A stretch of DNA of 64,000 nucleotides from Omphalotus guepiniiformis (GCA_028554645.1 JAQOOI010000009.1:173217-237216); one strand, 5' to 3'. Shown: positions 51,010 through 64,000, numbered from the stretch's first letter. Notes: a model not told the origin generated them from the letters alone. Numbers and translations are program-made.

Positions 51010-54000
51010 AACTCTCCTGAAACTACGTCAGATTTTGAACATACGAGAAAACAACTCTTGCAGTTCGAAAAACTAGACCCGTTTTCCCAATTGAAGGAAC
51101 GGATTGAGTTGAAGAAACCGCTTGTATATACCTCAGAAATCCTTCTTCATCAAAACAGGGTCAACTCTCCTGAGGAAAGTAAACTTGCTAAAGTAAACAC
51201 AGACCCGCACCGTTGAAGGTGTTACGTAAACCCTACCACCTAGAACAGATAGCCAATAGCTGAAACAGGGCAGCACCAATAACAGACCCCCCCTGCTATG
51301 TAGATACAACGAAGCCACCAGTTTCGTTTTTGAACTACCCGTTGTGATTGTCTGACACTGCGAGGAGATTGACATATCTCTCCTCTCGAAAATAACATAC
51401 ACGATGTCTGCCAGCGGAGCAGTCCTATCCCTAACCGCGTCCACGTATTGGATCATAGAAAGGCGGAATAAGCACTAGTGCCCACCCTATAACGCACAAG
51501 AGGAATGCCTGTAGGTGAGAATGCCAGAAACAAGTCAAATGTTAGAACCCTTGAAGGTAGCTCACATCTGGAACTAAATGAGTGCGGGCAAGTCGAACTA
51601 TTTGAACTGAACCAAGGACATTGCTATTGTAACTAGCGACGAAACGCCATATACCCGGCACACCCCCAAAAAAACGTTACAAATCATCTTGAGCCTGATA
51701 TTCAAGCTTAGGCAAACTTCACTATGTCACATACCAGAGTGTCTACGTCAGAAGAAATTGCCAGGAGCAAAATCTTTTAGATCCTGAGATAGATATAAGT
51801 AGTGGCGGACCTCATTGCATATAATCTCCCGGCACTTTACAGACAGATGTATGCCCCATCAGGGTCAGAAAAATTGTGTGTAAGCAAACAGACAGGGTGG
51901 TATCGAGAAGTCGTCCTAGTAAATGGCTCTTGTGTTCATGAAGTAAGTGGGATGAAAGATGATCCTGACTAGGTATTCTACCAAGAGAGAAGATGTCACC
52001 CAACATCTGGTACAGGTAGTGAAGATACATTCCTTGAAAATATGGTCCTTTATTAATTGAAGAGTCCCATGGGCCTAATGAAACTGGGAAGATTCGCCTG
52101 TTTGATTGGTCCTACAGGATGAAGACAACAGCTATTGACGCTTAAGCAAAGGCTTCAGATTGGCACTACACTAAGGAATGTTGTGGACCAAGTCATCGGC
52201 AATGACAATAGATGTACCAGAGCAGTGCCAGCATGACCGAATAGGAACGAGAGTATCATTATAGTTTAAGCCCCAGGGCCAGACCTCGACAGTCTCTAAA
52301 CAGGCACACATCCTACCCAAAAAGATTGTAATCTACAGGTCTGATCCAAACTAAGTCTCCTTGAGTGACAGTTAGTTGATAGTGCGTTCTCTCAAATCGT
52401 GTCCATGGGAAATACTAAGAGTAGCGTATTGGAAACTTGGTTCTAAGATGGGGTCGACGCCAGAGGCACTGTGAGATCCATATTGCCAACCCCCCCACGT
52501 CCCGCAACCACACCTGGGTCGAATTACAGTGGCTCTACCTGTGTAGGGGACTAGCCACAGAACCATCGTACCATTGTAACCTTTGGAGAACATAACTATC
52601 TACTTATCGTCCACCGTCCCCCTTTTTTTATCCATGGCACGATTCATCATAATATGCCCTTTCAACAAAAGTGTGCCTATATGATCGTTCTTTTGGGACC
52701 TAGAACATTTGATGTGATTCTCACTCGAACAAGCCCATGTGTGAGCTCACGAATTCACTTTGAAACTGTGACGGAACAAGAGATCACCCATTACAGATCC
52801 AAACACCAGTGGATAACTGAAGTGTTACAATGGAGAAGAATACTTGACTCAGATAGGTAGAGCGAAATATAGGGTATAAAAACCTTAGTTCTCTGGTGTG
52901 AACACAAAGTCTTCGTCCCTGAAAACACAGAACAATCCTGAGACGTCGTCCTGCTAAGTTGAAAAATGAGGGAGCAATCTAATCCTAAAAGGTTATTTCA
53001 TCGCGACCTCAATGCAACATGATCAAGAGATACAGGGATGAGGTAGCCTTGTTTGAATATATTGGAGCAAATGGATGATAGATACACGCGCTAATGCCAA
53101 CATAATTGCCTGAGATATAAGCTGTCCCCGCGACGACATGTAAGTTGGTTCTTTCAGAACCTGAAAAGGCTGATCGTGCATTTGTAGTCTTCTGCAGCTG
53201 AAATCCATCATGCAAGACGACTAAGAGGTCTCGATGCATAGCAGCTTTAAGCAGGATAAGCTCACAGGTGTTATAGATATCGTATATATACAAAGTCACG
53301 GTCGCTCTCCGTAGACTCAGAACAACGCACCAACCAAACAACGCCACTGTCCTCTGTGTACTTCTGGCGCAGCAGAAAATTCTAAAGTTTGAAATTTCAG
53401 AAAGAGCCTACTTAGATACTCCAGGAATATCAGACGTTAAGATACCTTTGCACGGTATCCTTCTAATCACACGACTTCGGAAAGACACACCGCATGCTGT
53501 GAATCTGAAATCACGAGGCCCGGAACTTCAACGGGTTAAATAACGGATCCACAAAGAGAAACCTAAAACCAGTCCAATCTTTCAAGAGCGCAGATGGAGT
53601 AAGAGATAAGATACTCGGCCCAAACGCAAATCATCGGCTCTCAGCATTTGCGTCGACATGCATTTGGTGGGACATTCTAGCAATAGTGACAAAATCCTAG
53701 TTGCTTCAGTTCAAGGTCAAACCCCCTGCACTAAGCTACCTTACCTTGCGTGGAGTCCTCGGATTGAAAGAAAAAAATAATATGGAGATTACCGTTAAAA
53801 GATATGCCTGATGTTACCCGTGCTACATCATTCCTTCCAGATTCTCACGTCCTGGGTGAGTATACCGGTACTCTGCAAGAAACCGATAATAGAAAATTGC
53901 GTAGACCACAGAACTTTCTCATACATTGATGGTTCCTCTATTGACCCGGTGAATGTATCAATTGAAACTGCTCCACTACCACCCCCACCCTCCTTATGAC

Positions 54001-57000
54001 AGTCCAGAGACACATTTTTAAGCATTTTGCAATGGGAACCCGAATCTCAGCGAAGGTGTCAGTGAAACCTTCCGAGATTACAGAGTGTTCTTTTTCTGTT
54101 TTCCCTCCACGCAGTACAAGTTTCCCACCGTTGTGTACCTCCCCACACCCTTAATTACTCTCATTGGTGCTATGAAGTCGGTAATTTATCCTATATTCCC
54201 TTCCAGGGATGCTATGATTCAATGTGTGTTAAAAACCTCGGATTCAACGCGATCAAACTAGGCACTTGTATTTGCCTAGGTGTCATATGAGCCAGTCCCA
54301 GTTCATCCCTATAGATCCGGCCCCACAAGTATGGTTCTGTGGTCTTAAATAGAAAGAATGGGAAAAAGCCCTTATAGATTGGTCCCACTAGATTATAGAA
54401 CCCCAACTCACATAAAGGTGGGGACTTATTCAAACATCTTATCAGGTAATTCTCCCTCCTGCAATACAATGCAGACTTATTAGCATAGAATGCTTCTCTG
54501 GCCAAGAGCAATGGTTTGGGTCTACTGGGATAATCACTTTGTTGGTCGATGTGGGAAATTGATGACGAGGACTGGTTGATAGATACAGTTTCCAAGAGTA
54601 TTCTTACAACTGTCTCTCTTCCTCCAAACACCCCTGTTATGGCCCAATTAGAATGAGTTGAACAGACGTTACCTATGGTTGTTCAGTGACAGAAATCATT
54701 GTTCTCTCTGCAAATCCTATTCATCGATGATTCCGTTAAACCATACCTACTCTTCCAGCACCGATGGAATTTTTCCTATGCATGTAACTTACGTACCCTT
54801 TACAATTGAATGATTGAGTAACCAGTAAAGATGGGGCCTGGTCAACGGCAAGATATGTTAAAACTGCAGATGTCCGGAGGGTATATGAAAACTCCTACTA
54901 CCCTGAATAATTACTGGCAGTGCTAGAACAGATGTGTGTGGGAAGGCGTGCTGCAGAACTATGAACAGAATTGTGCAAAAGAGATGAAACTTGTGCTGGT
55001 AGCGTATTCCTTTGCAAGTGTCAGCTTAAAGCCTTTTATCTGTGTAGGCTCGAAGGAGATGTTTTGCTTCTGCCCGGACAATCAAACCGTCTCTAGTTAT
55101 CGAAGGGTATGACGACCAAAGTCCATTTTTGAAAACGGTTAGCTGGCCATAGTTTGTTCTGACCATTGTGAACCTGTCCAATCAAAATGGTTCTGAGAAG
55201 AAAATGATTATCCGGGGTTTCCCATGTGTTTGGAGCACTGGGGCTGGTCATAGTATGAGGATGTTTCAATAACAAGGCTATTATATGCCGAAGGAAACAG
55301 CAAAACCATTGTTGACACCAATATCATAACTGGAGACTGTGTCACCTCTTTTCAAAAGTCTCTGGTTCTCCTGCAGATAGCTGGTAAAGCTGCCTAAGAC
55401 AATGATATTACAAGATGTGGATCAGAGAATGCTCCCAGACTACTCCGTCCTATTGACTAGTGATTTAAGTTACGTACTGATATCACCCTTTTCTCATCGT
55501 AGAGTTAACTGTCTCTGGATGCGTCAGTACGCCTTTCCTTCCAACCTACTCATACAGATAGAGGACCCCTTGCAGATGTCTTAAAGAAAAAGTTACTATC
55601 AATTGGGACTGGGTTCATATTAGCCTTTAAAGGAGCAACCCATGGAGCAAAGCAAGTGTTTTCTCCCAAACCCCAAGAGAGACACTACTAGATGGCTTGA
55701 CTGTTGGGCTCTTGGGACACAACAAAGCATACTACCTGAGGAACTATTATGGATGTAGGGATCTTTAACTACTGGAAACAGATGCAAGCTACTATTAATA
55801 GGAATGCTTGACAAACCCAGGTCAGTGGTCGATCCAATGCATACTAATAAAGCAGATGGAGATCGCGAAGAAATAAGGAAGTTCCAACTCTTCACCTTGG
55901 TAACACCGCTCCAAGGGCATACTGACACCTTAAACAGGGATGCCACAGATGGACGTATCCACTAGACCACCACTAAGAGTGAAACCATACACAACTTGAA
56001 AAGTAGCCCGGCCCACTCTAAGTAGATCGCGGACCCTTTCTCATTTCGTATGAGACACTGAACCTTGATGCATGGTCTGATCTGACGGTGGATAATTCAG
56101 AATGGGAGCATGGTGTGAAAAATTCTTTCCCAGCTTGAGTCCGTAACTCCACCTTTGATTATTGAACGCCCCTTAATTTAAAGAGTGAAATAGATTTACG
56201 TCCGAGTGTGGTTACTTCCGCAGCGGTAAGTTTTGCATAACGTCCAATAGAAACGCACTTTATGAGGACGATTTGCACCTTTGAAGCTTCTGACTTATGA
56301 AGAAGAACGTCACTTGCTTTCAAATTCCTCGATTAAGAGCCAGACTGTTAGCAATTACGAACATCGGACAGTAACTCTCTATCATACTCGTATGTTATCA
56401 GCACGTTCTGGCACAGACCTATGGTTAATAGACCTGAGATGGAGGTACCGGGGTGGGGAAATGGACAAACATGAACACGCCTCGTACTCCAGAGAGTGAG
56501 TCACAGACTCTGACATCTACATATACGGATTCCCCTCCTTCCCCACCTGTGTTTCTCTATCGCAATCGATGAAGCAACTAGAAACACGTAATACCAAACT
56601 GTCATGTCCGGTACCGAATGCAGGGCACTATACTATGTACCATTACCCTTTCCTGTCGTTTCCCACTCCTCTAGACTCACCTTCTGGTGAATACTGGCTA
56701 CTGACACTAAAGTTCATTAATCCAGGGACTGTATATAGTATTCTTTGTTATATTCTTTTCCAGGATGAGTGGTACTAGATCGTCTTATAAAGAAGAGGAT
56801 AGATGTGATTACAGAGACGGGCCAGCCATAGACATGGTTCGTGAAAGCTAAAGAGGGAGAAATAAGGTGTGTACATGATTGGCATTGGCCTTGAATCATG
56901 ACCATCTGTGTGGACATACTATAAAGGTAAATGTTTGCGAACATAATCAGCTCTCATAGAGAAGGCGTTTTTTTGTTGTTGGCCAGATCCGAGCTTATAG

Positions 57001-58260
57001 AATGGACGATGTTCCATTCCATTGGTTTCGTCAATCATCCTGCCCACAAATCTCGCCAGCAACACCCCCGCATAACACCCCCAATACTCTAGAATTGTTG
57101 AAGGTGATTTCCTCCCACTCTTGACAAATCATATGCACTCCCGTCCCTGTTTCAGGTAGTACTTTCATGTGGATGTATTTATAAGTATCCGCCTCCAAGT
57201 ATGTGGTGTTGACAGGATGTTGTTAGCGATGGCAGATGATAGCAGCTTCTCATCCTGGTGCCTGAATTGGAAGAGCCTTTAGATCTGTACCGAATGCTAA
57301 GAATCACTGGTAGAGATACTGGTTCCTTGAGATGATATTATCTGCAGAATTCGGGGGATGTCGCCGGATATGAAGTAAATAACTGTGATATTGCAGCCCC
57401 AGATGTCATCCCTATGCGTTAGAATGAGCTGACAAGAATAAACTATGGAATCTTAAGGAATTACTGATAGTCTCCTTACAATTCCCAACGCAATACAGAT
57501 GGGCAAGATTGAGGAGCGCCCACTTTGTGACATTAGAACTGACCGTTGGCGCTAGTAAGTATCAACGGATGGAGATTCTAAACGAGAATGGTGGTGTTCT
57601 ATTCTCAACGACCTATATTGTGTCCCGTCTGGTTCAGATGAGAACTACAGCTTAGTAACTGTTAGGTGGACTTGGATGTTCACCATACTTCCTTGGGTAC
57701 TGGGAGCTGAACCTATCCTACACCTGTGGATACTTTGATTGACATCTTAACATGGTTAGTAGAACTTCCAGATAGAATCGTTGACATATTGAGGAACTTA
57801 TTGGCTACAAGAGCTCAAAGCTCTAGCTAAGACATAGAACGCAACATGTGCAGGACTGATGATATCTAGAAATTGATATACAGACACCAAAGAAAATGCT
57901 TACGTGTCATCTAGGCAATATGAAGAAGAGTACCGAAATGTTTCATAAAGAAACTTTGTGAATTTCAAACCTTGGTTAAGCGTCTTATACAGATCAGCGA
58001 ATATCACAATAGTTGAGGCAAGAACTTTGGTTCCAGAAAAAGGTTATCCTAGATACCTGGGACCAGCTAGATTAGTGGAATAAGGAAGGCACCATAAGGG
58101 GGATCCTACAATGTTTGGCCACATGTGGGTGAAGAGAAATTGTATGTTAGATATTGGTCATGGCACAGTATATTGCAGAGACATAGAGGTTGCTGGCCTA
58201 GCGTTCCGAGTAACTACCTCCATCGTGTAAGCTGAGATATGTTCCCCAGATTTGTGTACT
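51010..58260 (+). pseudogene. element C pol, decayed
   Basis: No ORF above about 110 codons. Fragments in changing frames remain: a protease end (AYMIVLLGPRTFDV, near 52,680-52,720), integrase TWLVELPDRIV (57,750-57,782) and the integrase C-terminal RYLGP near 58,050, followed by GGSYN. Order and spacing match the element A pol. The many small indels indicate decay or poor consensus quality. I could not place the RT box with confidence. Confidence 0.6.
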
Positions 58261-58826
58261 TGCCTAGGAACGTGTTCCATAAGAACTTATAGTGAGCCTA
58301 CTAGTGATACAACTAGGAACATTAGATTGTCAATGACTTAAACTTTGTGAGTTAGACCCTGAAACTTTGTAGTAAGTTATTCACATTCTTTGACACTATT
58401 TGCTCCTCAAGTCTGCGAATTTTCTGCTTTGACTAGATTGGAAGATTTTGCATGAGTCCAAGTTTTATAGAACTACAATCTGCAAATGAGGCTAGATATG
58501 AAGGGAATAAACCAGATTTGGGGGAGCGCCTGCCATTCCAGACCAGTCCGCCATCTTCACATAATCTGATAAATAACATCACTATATTGTGTGAACAAAG
58601 TATCGAGCTAAGGATCAACTAAGAAAAAAAGTGACTCTCTCTCTCGTTGCAAGATTAAGTATAAAATGATGGGTAACGAGTAGTATGCACGTTACTACGA
58701 TAAACATAAAGGGGTGTCTGAAGATGTCCTATTACGATGTACCCATACCGTTAGTAAACTAATATGGCCTGCCTATAGAATGTGATATGGAGAATGTTCC
58801 AGCTTGGTAAACATCGTTATAACAAG

Positions 58827-60242
58827 TCAAGAGAATAGTCTGCAGAGTGGAAATGCATGGAAAGGAGCTGGATCATCAGCAGTACCTGGACCAGACTCCA
58901 AGGGACTCTGGTTGGCCCTGTAAGCCTTCTCCTTCTGTCTTCGGAGCAATTCCAGACGGGAAAACTCCTTGTAGGCAAATCTGTACTGAGAATGATGATA
59001 CTGAATGGCATTTTGATGAACACTGAGTTCTGTCTTCAAGAAGTTGGAAATTGATTGAAGAACCTCAGGAGAGAAGTGGTCCAAGTCCATGAAAGGGAAC
59101 AGAGCAGTGATACGAGTCACAATCTCTTCTCCACTCTCCCGGAGTTTGCTCTCATCTGCAGGCAATAATTGAGTGTTAGATTACTCGAAAAAAAGCCGCA
59201 GATTGGGTGACTACTCACGGTCTGTCTCCTCTCTAAGGTTGACGATTGGGTTCTCAATGCGAGGCTTCTTCATGACAATCACCTTGTGGGGCTCAGGAAT
59301 AGGTTCATTCTACATGAACATTTATAGTCAGTACATGAAACTGCATGAATATCTCCAGATGGAACTAAAAACTTACATCTTTGGGTCCAACTGAGGTAGC
59401 CTGCAAAGTTACCAATTGCGTACATCAGTCTTAGAGAATACGAATGGATCACAACAGTTCTGAACATAAATCTGCTTACCCTTGGAGAAGTAATTACTAC
59501 TTTTTCCTTGGAAGACTTATGAACTGTGGTAGTTAGTGGGAGAACCTTTGGTTTTGTCCTTGCTAGAGTCCTTGTTATCCTTATTGGTAGCGTGGATCGA
59601 CGCAGAAAGCCCAAGGGAAGGTCCATCTGCCATCTAAGAAAAGAAAGACCATGTTGAGATTTGAGTTAGGTACTCAGGAGTTAGATACTTACAGTAACGT
59701 CTCCGTCACCAGTAATGACCTCAATCTCTTCATCGTCATCATCGTCATCCTCAATAAGTTCGGGAGTTTTAGCTGGCTACACACCGATAGGCAGTTAGAT
59801 ACTCGAAATGAGAGGGATGGTCAATAAAAACGTACTTTGCGCTTCTTAGATCCGCTGAGAGTCTCTCTGCGCTTTGCCAAGTCGTCCCGGAAAGCTTTAA
59901 TGGCGGAGAAAGTGTCAGGTTCACCTACAGATGGGAACTTCTTGACTGCATCTGCGACCAGATTGACACCTTTGTCGAACAAAGTGAACGCTTCCTCGGA
60001 CTTAGCAACTGCATATGCAGGAAGAGACTTCTTCTGTAATAAGAAATCAAGTTAGATATTGGACCTGGATTCACAGATTGAACATTTACAAGATGGCTTG
60101 CAAGGGCTGTAATAAGCATCCCAAGCAGTTCAGTATCCGCATCTTTGGCCTCCATGGCTCCAGTAGCTCGAGAAAGATATCGCTGCGTTGTGGCAACCAA
60201 CTCAGGACGCTCAGGCCAAGTCTTGGTACCTTTAGGGGCCAT
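58827..60242 (-). CDS. element C antisense gene C2 (spliced, unknown)
   Basis: Minus strand, ATG at 60,242 (MAPKGTKTWPERPELV). Exon 1 is 60,090-60,242, exon 2 is 59,836-60,033 (ending GSKKRK, a basic patch) and exon 3 is 59,693-59,776 (acidic, EDDDDDDEE). An exon near 59,480-59,635 and two further exons lead to a helical C-terminus ending at 58,827. The first three exons have clean GT-AG introns in phase 0. One extra A in AAAA near 59,545 breaks the fourth exon. It has the same place, direction and overall layout as A2 of element A. No known domain. Confidence 0.6.
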
Positions 60243-61084
60243 AACTGTAAAATATAGAGATAGAGAAATGATAAAAGTGGAAGGGTTGTAGAAACAAGTG
60301 ATAGATGGTGCTGAGTCGTTCTGAATCTGCGCTGCACCTTTTATATCTGGACTACCCCGTCTAAATCTGCAAGTTTGTCATTACTCCTATGCTGTTCAAA
60401 CAGGCACAATGATGCCTAGCCAGCGTAGCAGATTGATCCACGGGGACGTTGAAGTTACTTTTACTTGGGGGGAGAGAGCACACAAAGTTGACAAGGCCAA
60501 AAATTATGAATTTTTGAAATTTCAAATATCTCAAATCTGGAAATCTAGACAGCTTTGATTGCAGAGGACTTAGCCTAATAGCATTGCCGAGTAACCGAGA
60601 GCTCTCAACCTTGACAGAAATGACTTATTAAATTCAATGTATCCTCAAAAAGAACTGATACTTATTGAAAATTGTGGGCTTAAGTCATTTAAAGAAGTGT
60701 TTCCCTCTAGAATCGCGTTAGATACTCAATTTGACGGAGACTCTCAAGTTGATTTCTTAGGTTTCACACCAGATTCATGCCAAGAAAAATGAAATATGTA
60801 TTTTTGAGCATATAAGCTCAGGACTATAATAAGAGATACTTCGACATATACTACTATAAAGTAAGTACAGGGAGTATCTACAGAAAAAAGCGATGTATAA
60901 AATTTTTATATATTTGGGCAACCTGGTGTGTTGAACACCAAGGCTACCCGCGACGAAATGCGAACGGATCCGGCAGGTCCCAGCCAAGCGAAGAAAGCGA
61001 CAGATCTGTGAGATTGGGACTGAGAGATGGAGAAAGTAAAGGGAAAAAGGGGTACGAACTATGTGCGCACCCGAGCCTTGAAAG
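60243..61084. other. spacer between the two antisense genes of element C
   Basis: No supported ORF. It would hold the C2 promoter and the C1 3' end. A GATACTC/GAGTATC-type word (AGATACTCA and its complement) recurs here and in the introns nearby. Confidence 0.4.
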
Positions 61085-63625
61085 TCACTCTGAGAGGGGA
61101 TCGTCCCTCCCAGCTAGTGGACTGCTTTCTGGCACCAGGACTTTCCCGGCTGTCTCTTCCTCCAACTCGTCCTCCTTGTCTTCGTCCTCTTCGACCGTGA
61201 CTTGCGAAGCACCGACCGCCTGAGGCGATTCGTCGATGTCAGCTGTAGCAACGGGAGTGGAACGGATATTGGAAGGACCGGGCTGCGGCTCGACCTCTGG
61301 ATCCACCACGATGAAATGACCTGCTTCGTTCCTAGCGATGTAGCTGGCCCGAGACACCAGATTGATGTCCCAGCCGAGCGCGGTAGCTAGCAACTTGAGC
61401 TGTTCGTCGGAATAGTCAAACGTCGGGTCGCCAGTCTGAACTTGATGCAAAACGAGACGAGGGTCGTGACACGAGGCCTTGATATGATCTTGACGCTGCA
61501 AGATCGTTCGGTGTACCCTTTCCATTGCTCGCATCTGCGCGGAGACGCTGTTTTGCATGTCTTCGTAAGTGTCGATAAGAATCTGCAACTTCTCAGCTTC
61601 CTGAGAGACACCTAAGAAACGAAGAACCTTTAGTAAAAGATGTCTAAAGAAATGAAAGGAATACTTACCTGTACTGCCGCTGCGAGCCAATGTGTATGAA
61701 AGGCATCGCAACTGATCGCTGCCTTCCAAACCGTACGACCAGCTACATGTATGATTGTCCTTCGCGCAAGTCGCGCAGCGCCATTCGAAAGTCTTGCTGT
61801 TGAACTGAGGACGGCATTCTCTACCTTCAGTGTGAGTACCGCCGACGCAGGCAGCACAAATGGAGTCGCCGAAGAACTAAAAGAGTGACGAAAAGAAAAT
61901 TTAGCGGGTATTAATCTCGAGTCAGAAAGATACTCACCCTATCGAATGTGCGGTTGACTGAAACGAGTTGCTGTAAAGTAACAGGACGGCCATAAGGCCA
62001 TCCAAAGACAACACGGCCTGTAAAAGAACCGTTAAACAAACACTAGAAAAATGAAATAAAAGAGATACTTACCGGGTATCGCTTCAAAGTCCTCCTTCGC
62101 ACGATTTTGAGGTGTTCGTCCATCCGATCGCTAAGGAAAGACATTGGTCAGTAAAAGGAAATGAAATAAAAAGAAATGACAAGACTTACTTGAAGATTTG
62201 GGGCCTCGTAACGAGTGCCCGGAGCAAGAGAAACAGAAGAAGTAGAGAAATCAGCGCGAGAAGCCCATAGAGGTGCCTCGAAAGTCGACGTTAAGATTGA
62301 CTGGGGCCTTTAGTACCCTCAGTCTTGACTGCTTTCTCATCTTCCTTCTTCTCCTCTTCCTCGTCGCTGGATGCAGGAACAGTAATTGAAGTCGCCTTGG
62401 AGCGAGTCTTTCGAGACGCTGGTTCATCGGCAGGCTCTTCCACACGCATCTTCCGAATCTTCGGTTTTGGCTTGACCACCTGTTTACCCTTGCCCTGTGT
62501 AAGAAAACATGAGAAAAGAATAAATAAATCTATAAGGAAACGTACCTTTGAAGCTGCAGCTGCAGGCTTCTTACCCTCAGAAACGCGAGACTTCTTGACC
62601 GGAGGCTCAGAGTTCTCGGACTCGAAGTCAGTATCATCGTCGTCGTCGTCGTCGGTCAGCTCAGTAGATTCGGCCGTGGCTTCAACGTCGGAGATCTTGC
62701 GTTTCATCTAAAAATGATAAAATAAGAAGGACCTCTTCAAACAAAAAGAAAAGACATACCGAACGACCCGGTAAGGGCGTTACACTAGTCTTGGCCTTTG
62801 GCTTTGGCTTTGGCTTTGGTTTTGAAACCGGTGCCGAAACCTTCGAAGATTCAGCGCGAGCAACCTTGGCGGACGAAGCAAGTGTGGCGAGAGGCGGGAG
62901 TAAGATCTCATCGTCGTCGTTGTCTTCCTCGAGCTGCGGAGTTTGCTTAAGCTTAGGAAATGGAGGTAGTGGTTCCCACAAATTGCGAAGCTGTAAAGAG
63001 TTAGCAAAAGAAATGAAAACCAGTCTGAGAGATACTTACTGTATACTTGAGGCAGAAAGAATCAAGTTTAGCGCGATTTAGCCCCCAGGGCGGCACAATA
63101 AATGAAGTCGGTTTTGCCTGATGAAGCCATAAAGGCGAGATTGCATGCAGAAAGAAAAGAACCGGTGAAATAGTCAGAGAGATGTGTATGTGCTCGCTGG
63201 CACCGATTGAAAGTCAAAGCAACGCGAGTCTGTAAAGATGAGGTTAGCTATAACAAAGATGAAAAGAAATTGATGCCTACCAAGGCAAGATTCAAGTCGT
63301 CGAAAGGCGGATGGTAATGGTCCTCAACCTAAGACCCTTTCCAAACTCCTTGAAACGATTGGTCCCGTAGACGTCGGTCCAAGTCGCCTAGCCTTGAAAC
63401 GATGGCGGAAAGAGCCTTGTAATCCTTCTTCGTTCATGTCTGAGAGCTGTGAGAGGGAAAAGAAAAGAAAGAGGCCGTCAATTGAGAGCGGTTCTCGAAT
63501 ATATATGTGACACACTGTGAAAAGCAGCGCGTGAGAGAAAGGAATTAAAAAGGACTTACCGGTACCTCGGAAGGCTCCCTACTGAGAGTGATAGAGGAAG
63601 CCAATTGCCTTGAAAAGTCATCCAT
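61085..63625 (-). CDS. element C antisense gene C1 (six-Cys cluster, spliced, damaged)
   Basis: Minus strand from ATG 63,625 (MDDFSRQLASSITLS; exon 63,560-63,625) to the stop at 61,085, with about nine short GT-AG introns. Later exons give LRNLWEPLPPFPKLKQ, a Lys-Pro-Lys repeat, an acidic run, KPKPKIRKM and FGWPYGRPVTLQQLV. The Cys cluster is C-x2-C-x10-C-x12-C-x2-C-x6-C (61,745-61,858), followed by a helix (LQILIDTYEDMQNSV) and an acidic tail. A TAG near 63,322 and single-base shifts near 63,110 and 62,308 interrupt it as read. Same order of parts as A1. A metal-binding nuclear protein is plausible but not shown. Confidence 0.6.
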
Positions 63626-63918
63626 CGGGGGACGAAGTGAGATGTGAAGAGAAAACGAGAATCACTGTCTGTTTAAGTCGAAACTTCGACAGAAGTAGAT
63701 TGCGGGTTTCGCCGAAGTCTGACATTGCCGTCACATGCCGATGTAAATGTATTGACTGGCGATCAATTGAGAAAGTTTTGCCTAAGGCAGTCCGTGAGAC
63801 GTGATATTGTGATATTGAACAGTACGAAATGTGCTTCTATGACAAATCTGCTAGTAATAATTGTATCTAACTCGATTTTGGCCAATCTGGTACGATCGGG
63901 GACGATCTTATTTTACTT
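63626..63918. other. 5' flank of antisense gene C1
   Basis: No supported gene. It lies between the C1 start and the polypurine tract, and presumably contains the antisense promoter. Confidence 0.4.
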
Positions 63919-63927
63919 TGGGGGAGA
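63919..63927 (+). promoter_or_regulatory. polypurine tract of element C
   Basis: TGGGGGAGA directly before the 3' LTR start. Confidence 0.7.
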
Positions 63928-64000
63928 TGTTGCGTCAAAAAGCCTTTCAGTACTGAAATCTATCAGATTGAAGTAAATATGGAATGTTCAAGCATTGGAA
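63928..64000 (+). mobile_element. start of 3' LTR of element C (truncated by the window)
   Basis: Seventy-three bases identical to 47,005 onward apart from three homopolymer length differences. Confidence 0.85.

Larger units (their letters stand above)
47005..64000 (+). mobile_element. element C: giant Ty3-type retrotransposon, runs off the window
   Basis: 5' LTR at 47,005, a primer-binding-like block, a Gag ORF, decayed pol to about 58.2 kb, two antisense genes at 58.8-63.6 kb, a polypurine tract and the start of the 3' LTR at 63,928. The part inside the window is 17 kb. Integrase remnants match element A, so A and C are related families. Confidence 0.8.

Noticed and set aside
53811..53999. 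FSYIDGSS as the RT catalytic box of element C
   Set aside because: It lacks the second Asp and the flanking RT context does not match element A.

Overview
The window looks like nuclear DNA of an agaricomycete basidiomycete. Genes are split by short (about 45-75 nt) GT-AG introns, two tRNA-Pro genes carry introns, and a pheromone/STE3-receptor cluster typical of the mushroom B mating-type locus is present. The left 17 kb is host sequence and the right 46 kb is almost entirely nested transposable elements.

Host part (1-17,000). A small unknown membrane protein (minus, 792-2228) is followed by a five-exon GT61-type glycosyltransferase (minus, 3319-5380). Two intron-bearing tRNA-Pro genes (anticodons AGG and CGG) follow at 6246-6338 and 6426-6528. 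Next is the mating-type cluster. Farnesylated pheromone precursor 1 (7119-7322, ending CVIA) and precursor 2 (13499-13678, ending CVVA) flank two paralogous STE3-like receptor genes on the minus strand (8312-9920 and 10805-12733). The receptors share the same six-exon plan, but receptor 1 carries a 16-bp tandem duplication that breaks its frame in exon 4. An unknown 125-aa ORF and an F-box protein gene (15320-16954) complete the host part.

Transposon part (17,600-64,000). A Helitron with HUH Rep and Pif1-type helicase (17,828-24,080) is broken by a frameshift and by a 35-bp tandem duplication. It is followed by a SINE-like tRNA-derived segment, a solo LTR with a perfect ATACC target duplication (24,948-25,398) and an AT-rich repeat array. 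A chromodomain Ty3 element (element B, LTRs 25,917-26,366 and 46,505-46,973) has been split by insertion of a 14.7-kb Ty3-type element (element A, 26,558-41,288, flanked by ACGT). A third giant Ty3-type element (element C, from 47,005) runs past the window end; its 3' LTR begins at 63,928.

Most interesting: elements A and C, whose integrases are recognisably related, each carry a pair of intron-containing genes on the strand opposite to gag-pol, between integrase and the 3' LTR. The distal gene of each pair encodes a six-cysteine cluster followed by a helical region; the proximal one encodes a small acidic/helical protein. Element A also has the same G-GGT-TTT slippery heptamer at both its gag/protease and protease/RT junctions, and is strikingly rich in CGCG.

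Caution: many disruptions in elements A and C are single-base changes in homopolymers. Paired LTRs also differ mainly by small insertions, so some breaks may be assembly errors in poorly polished repeats.
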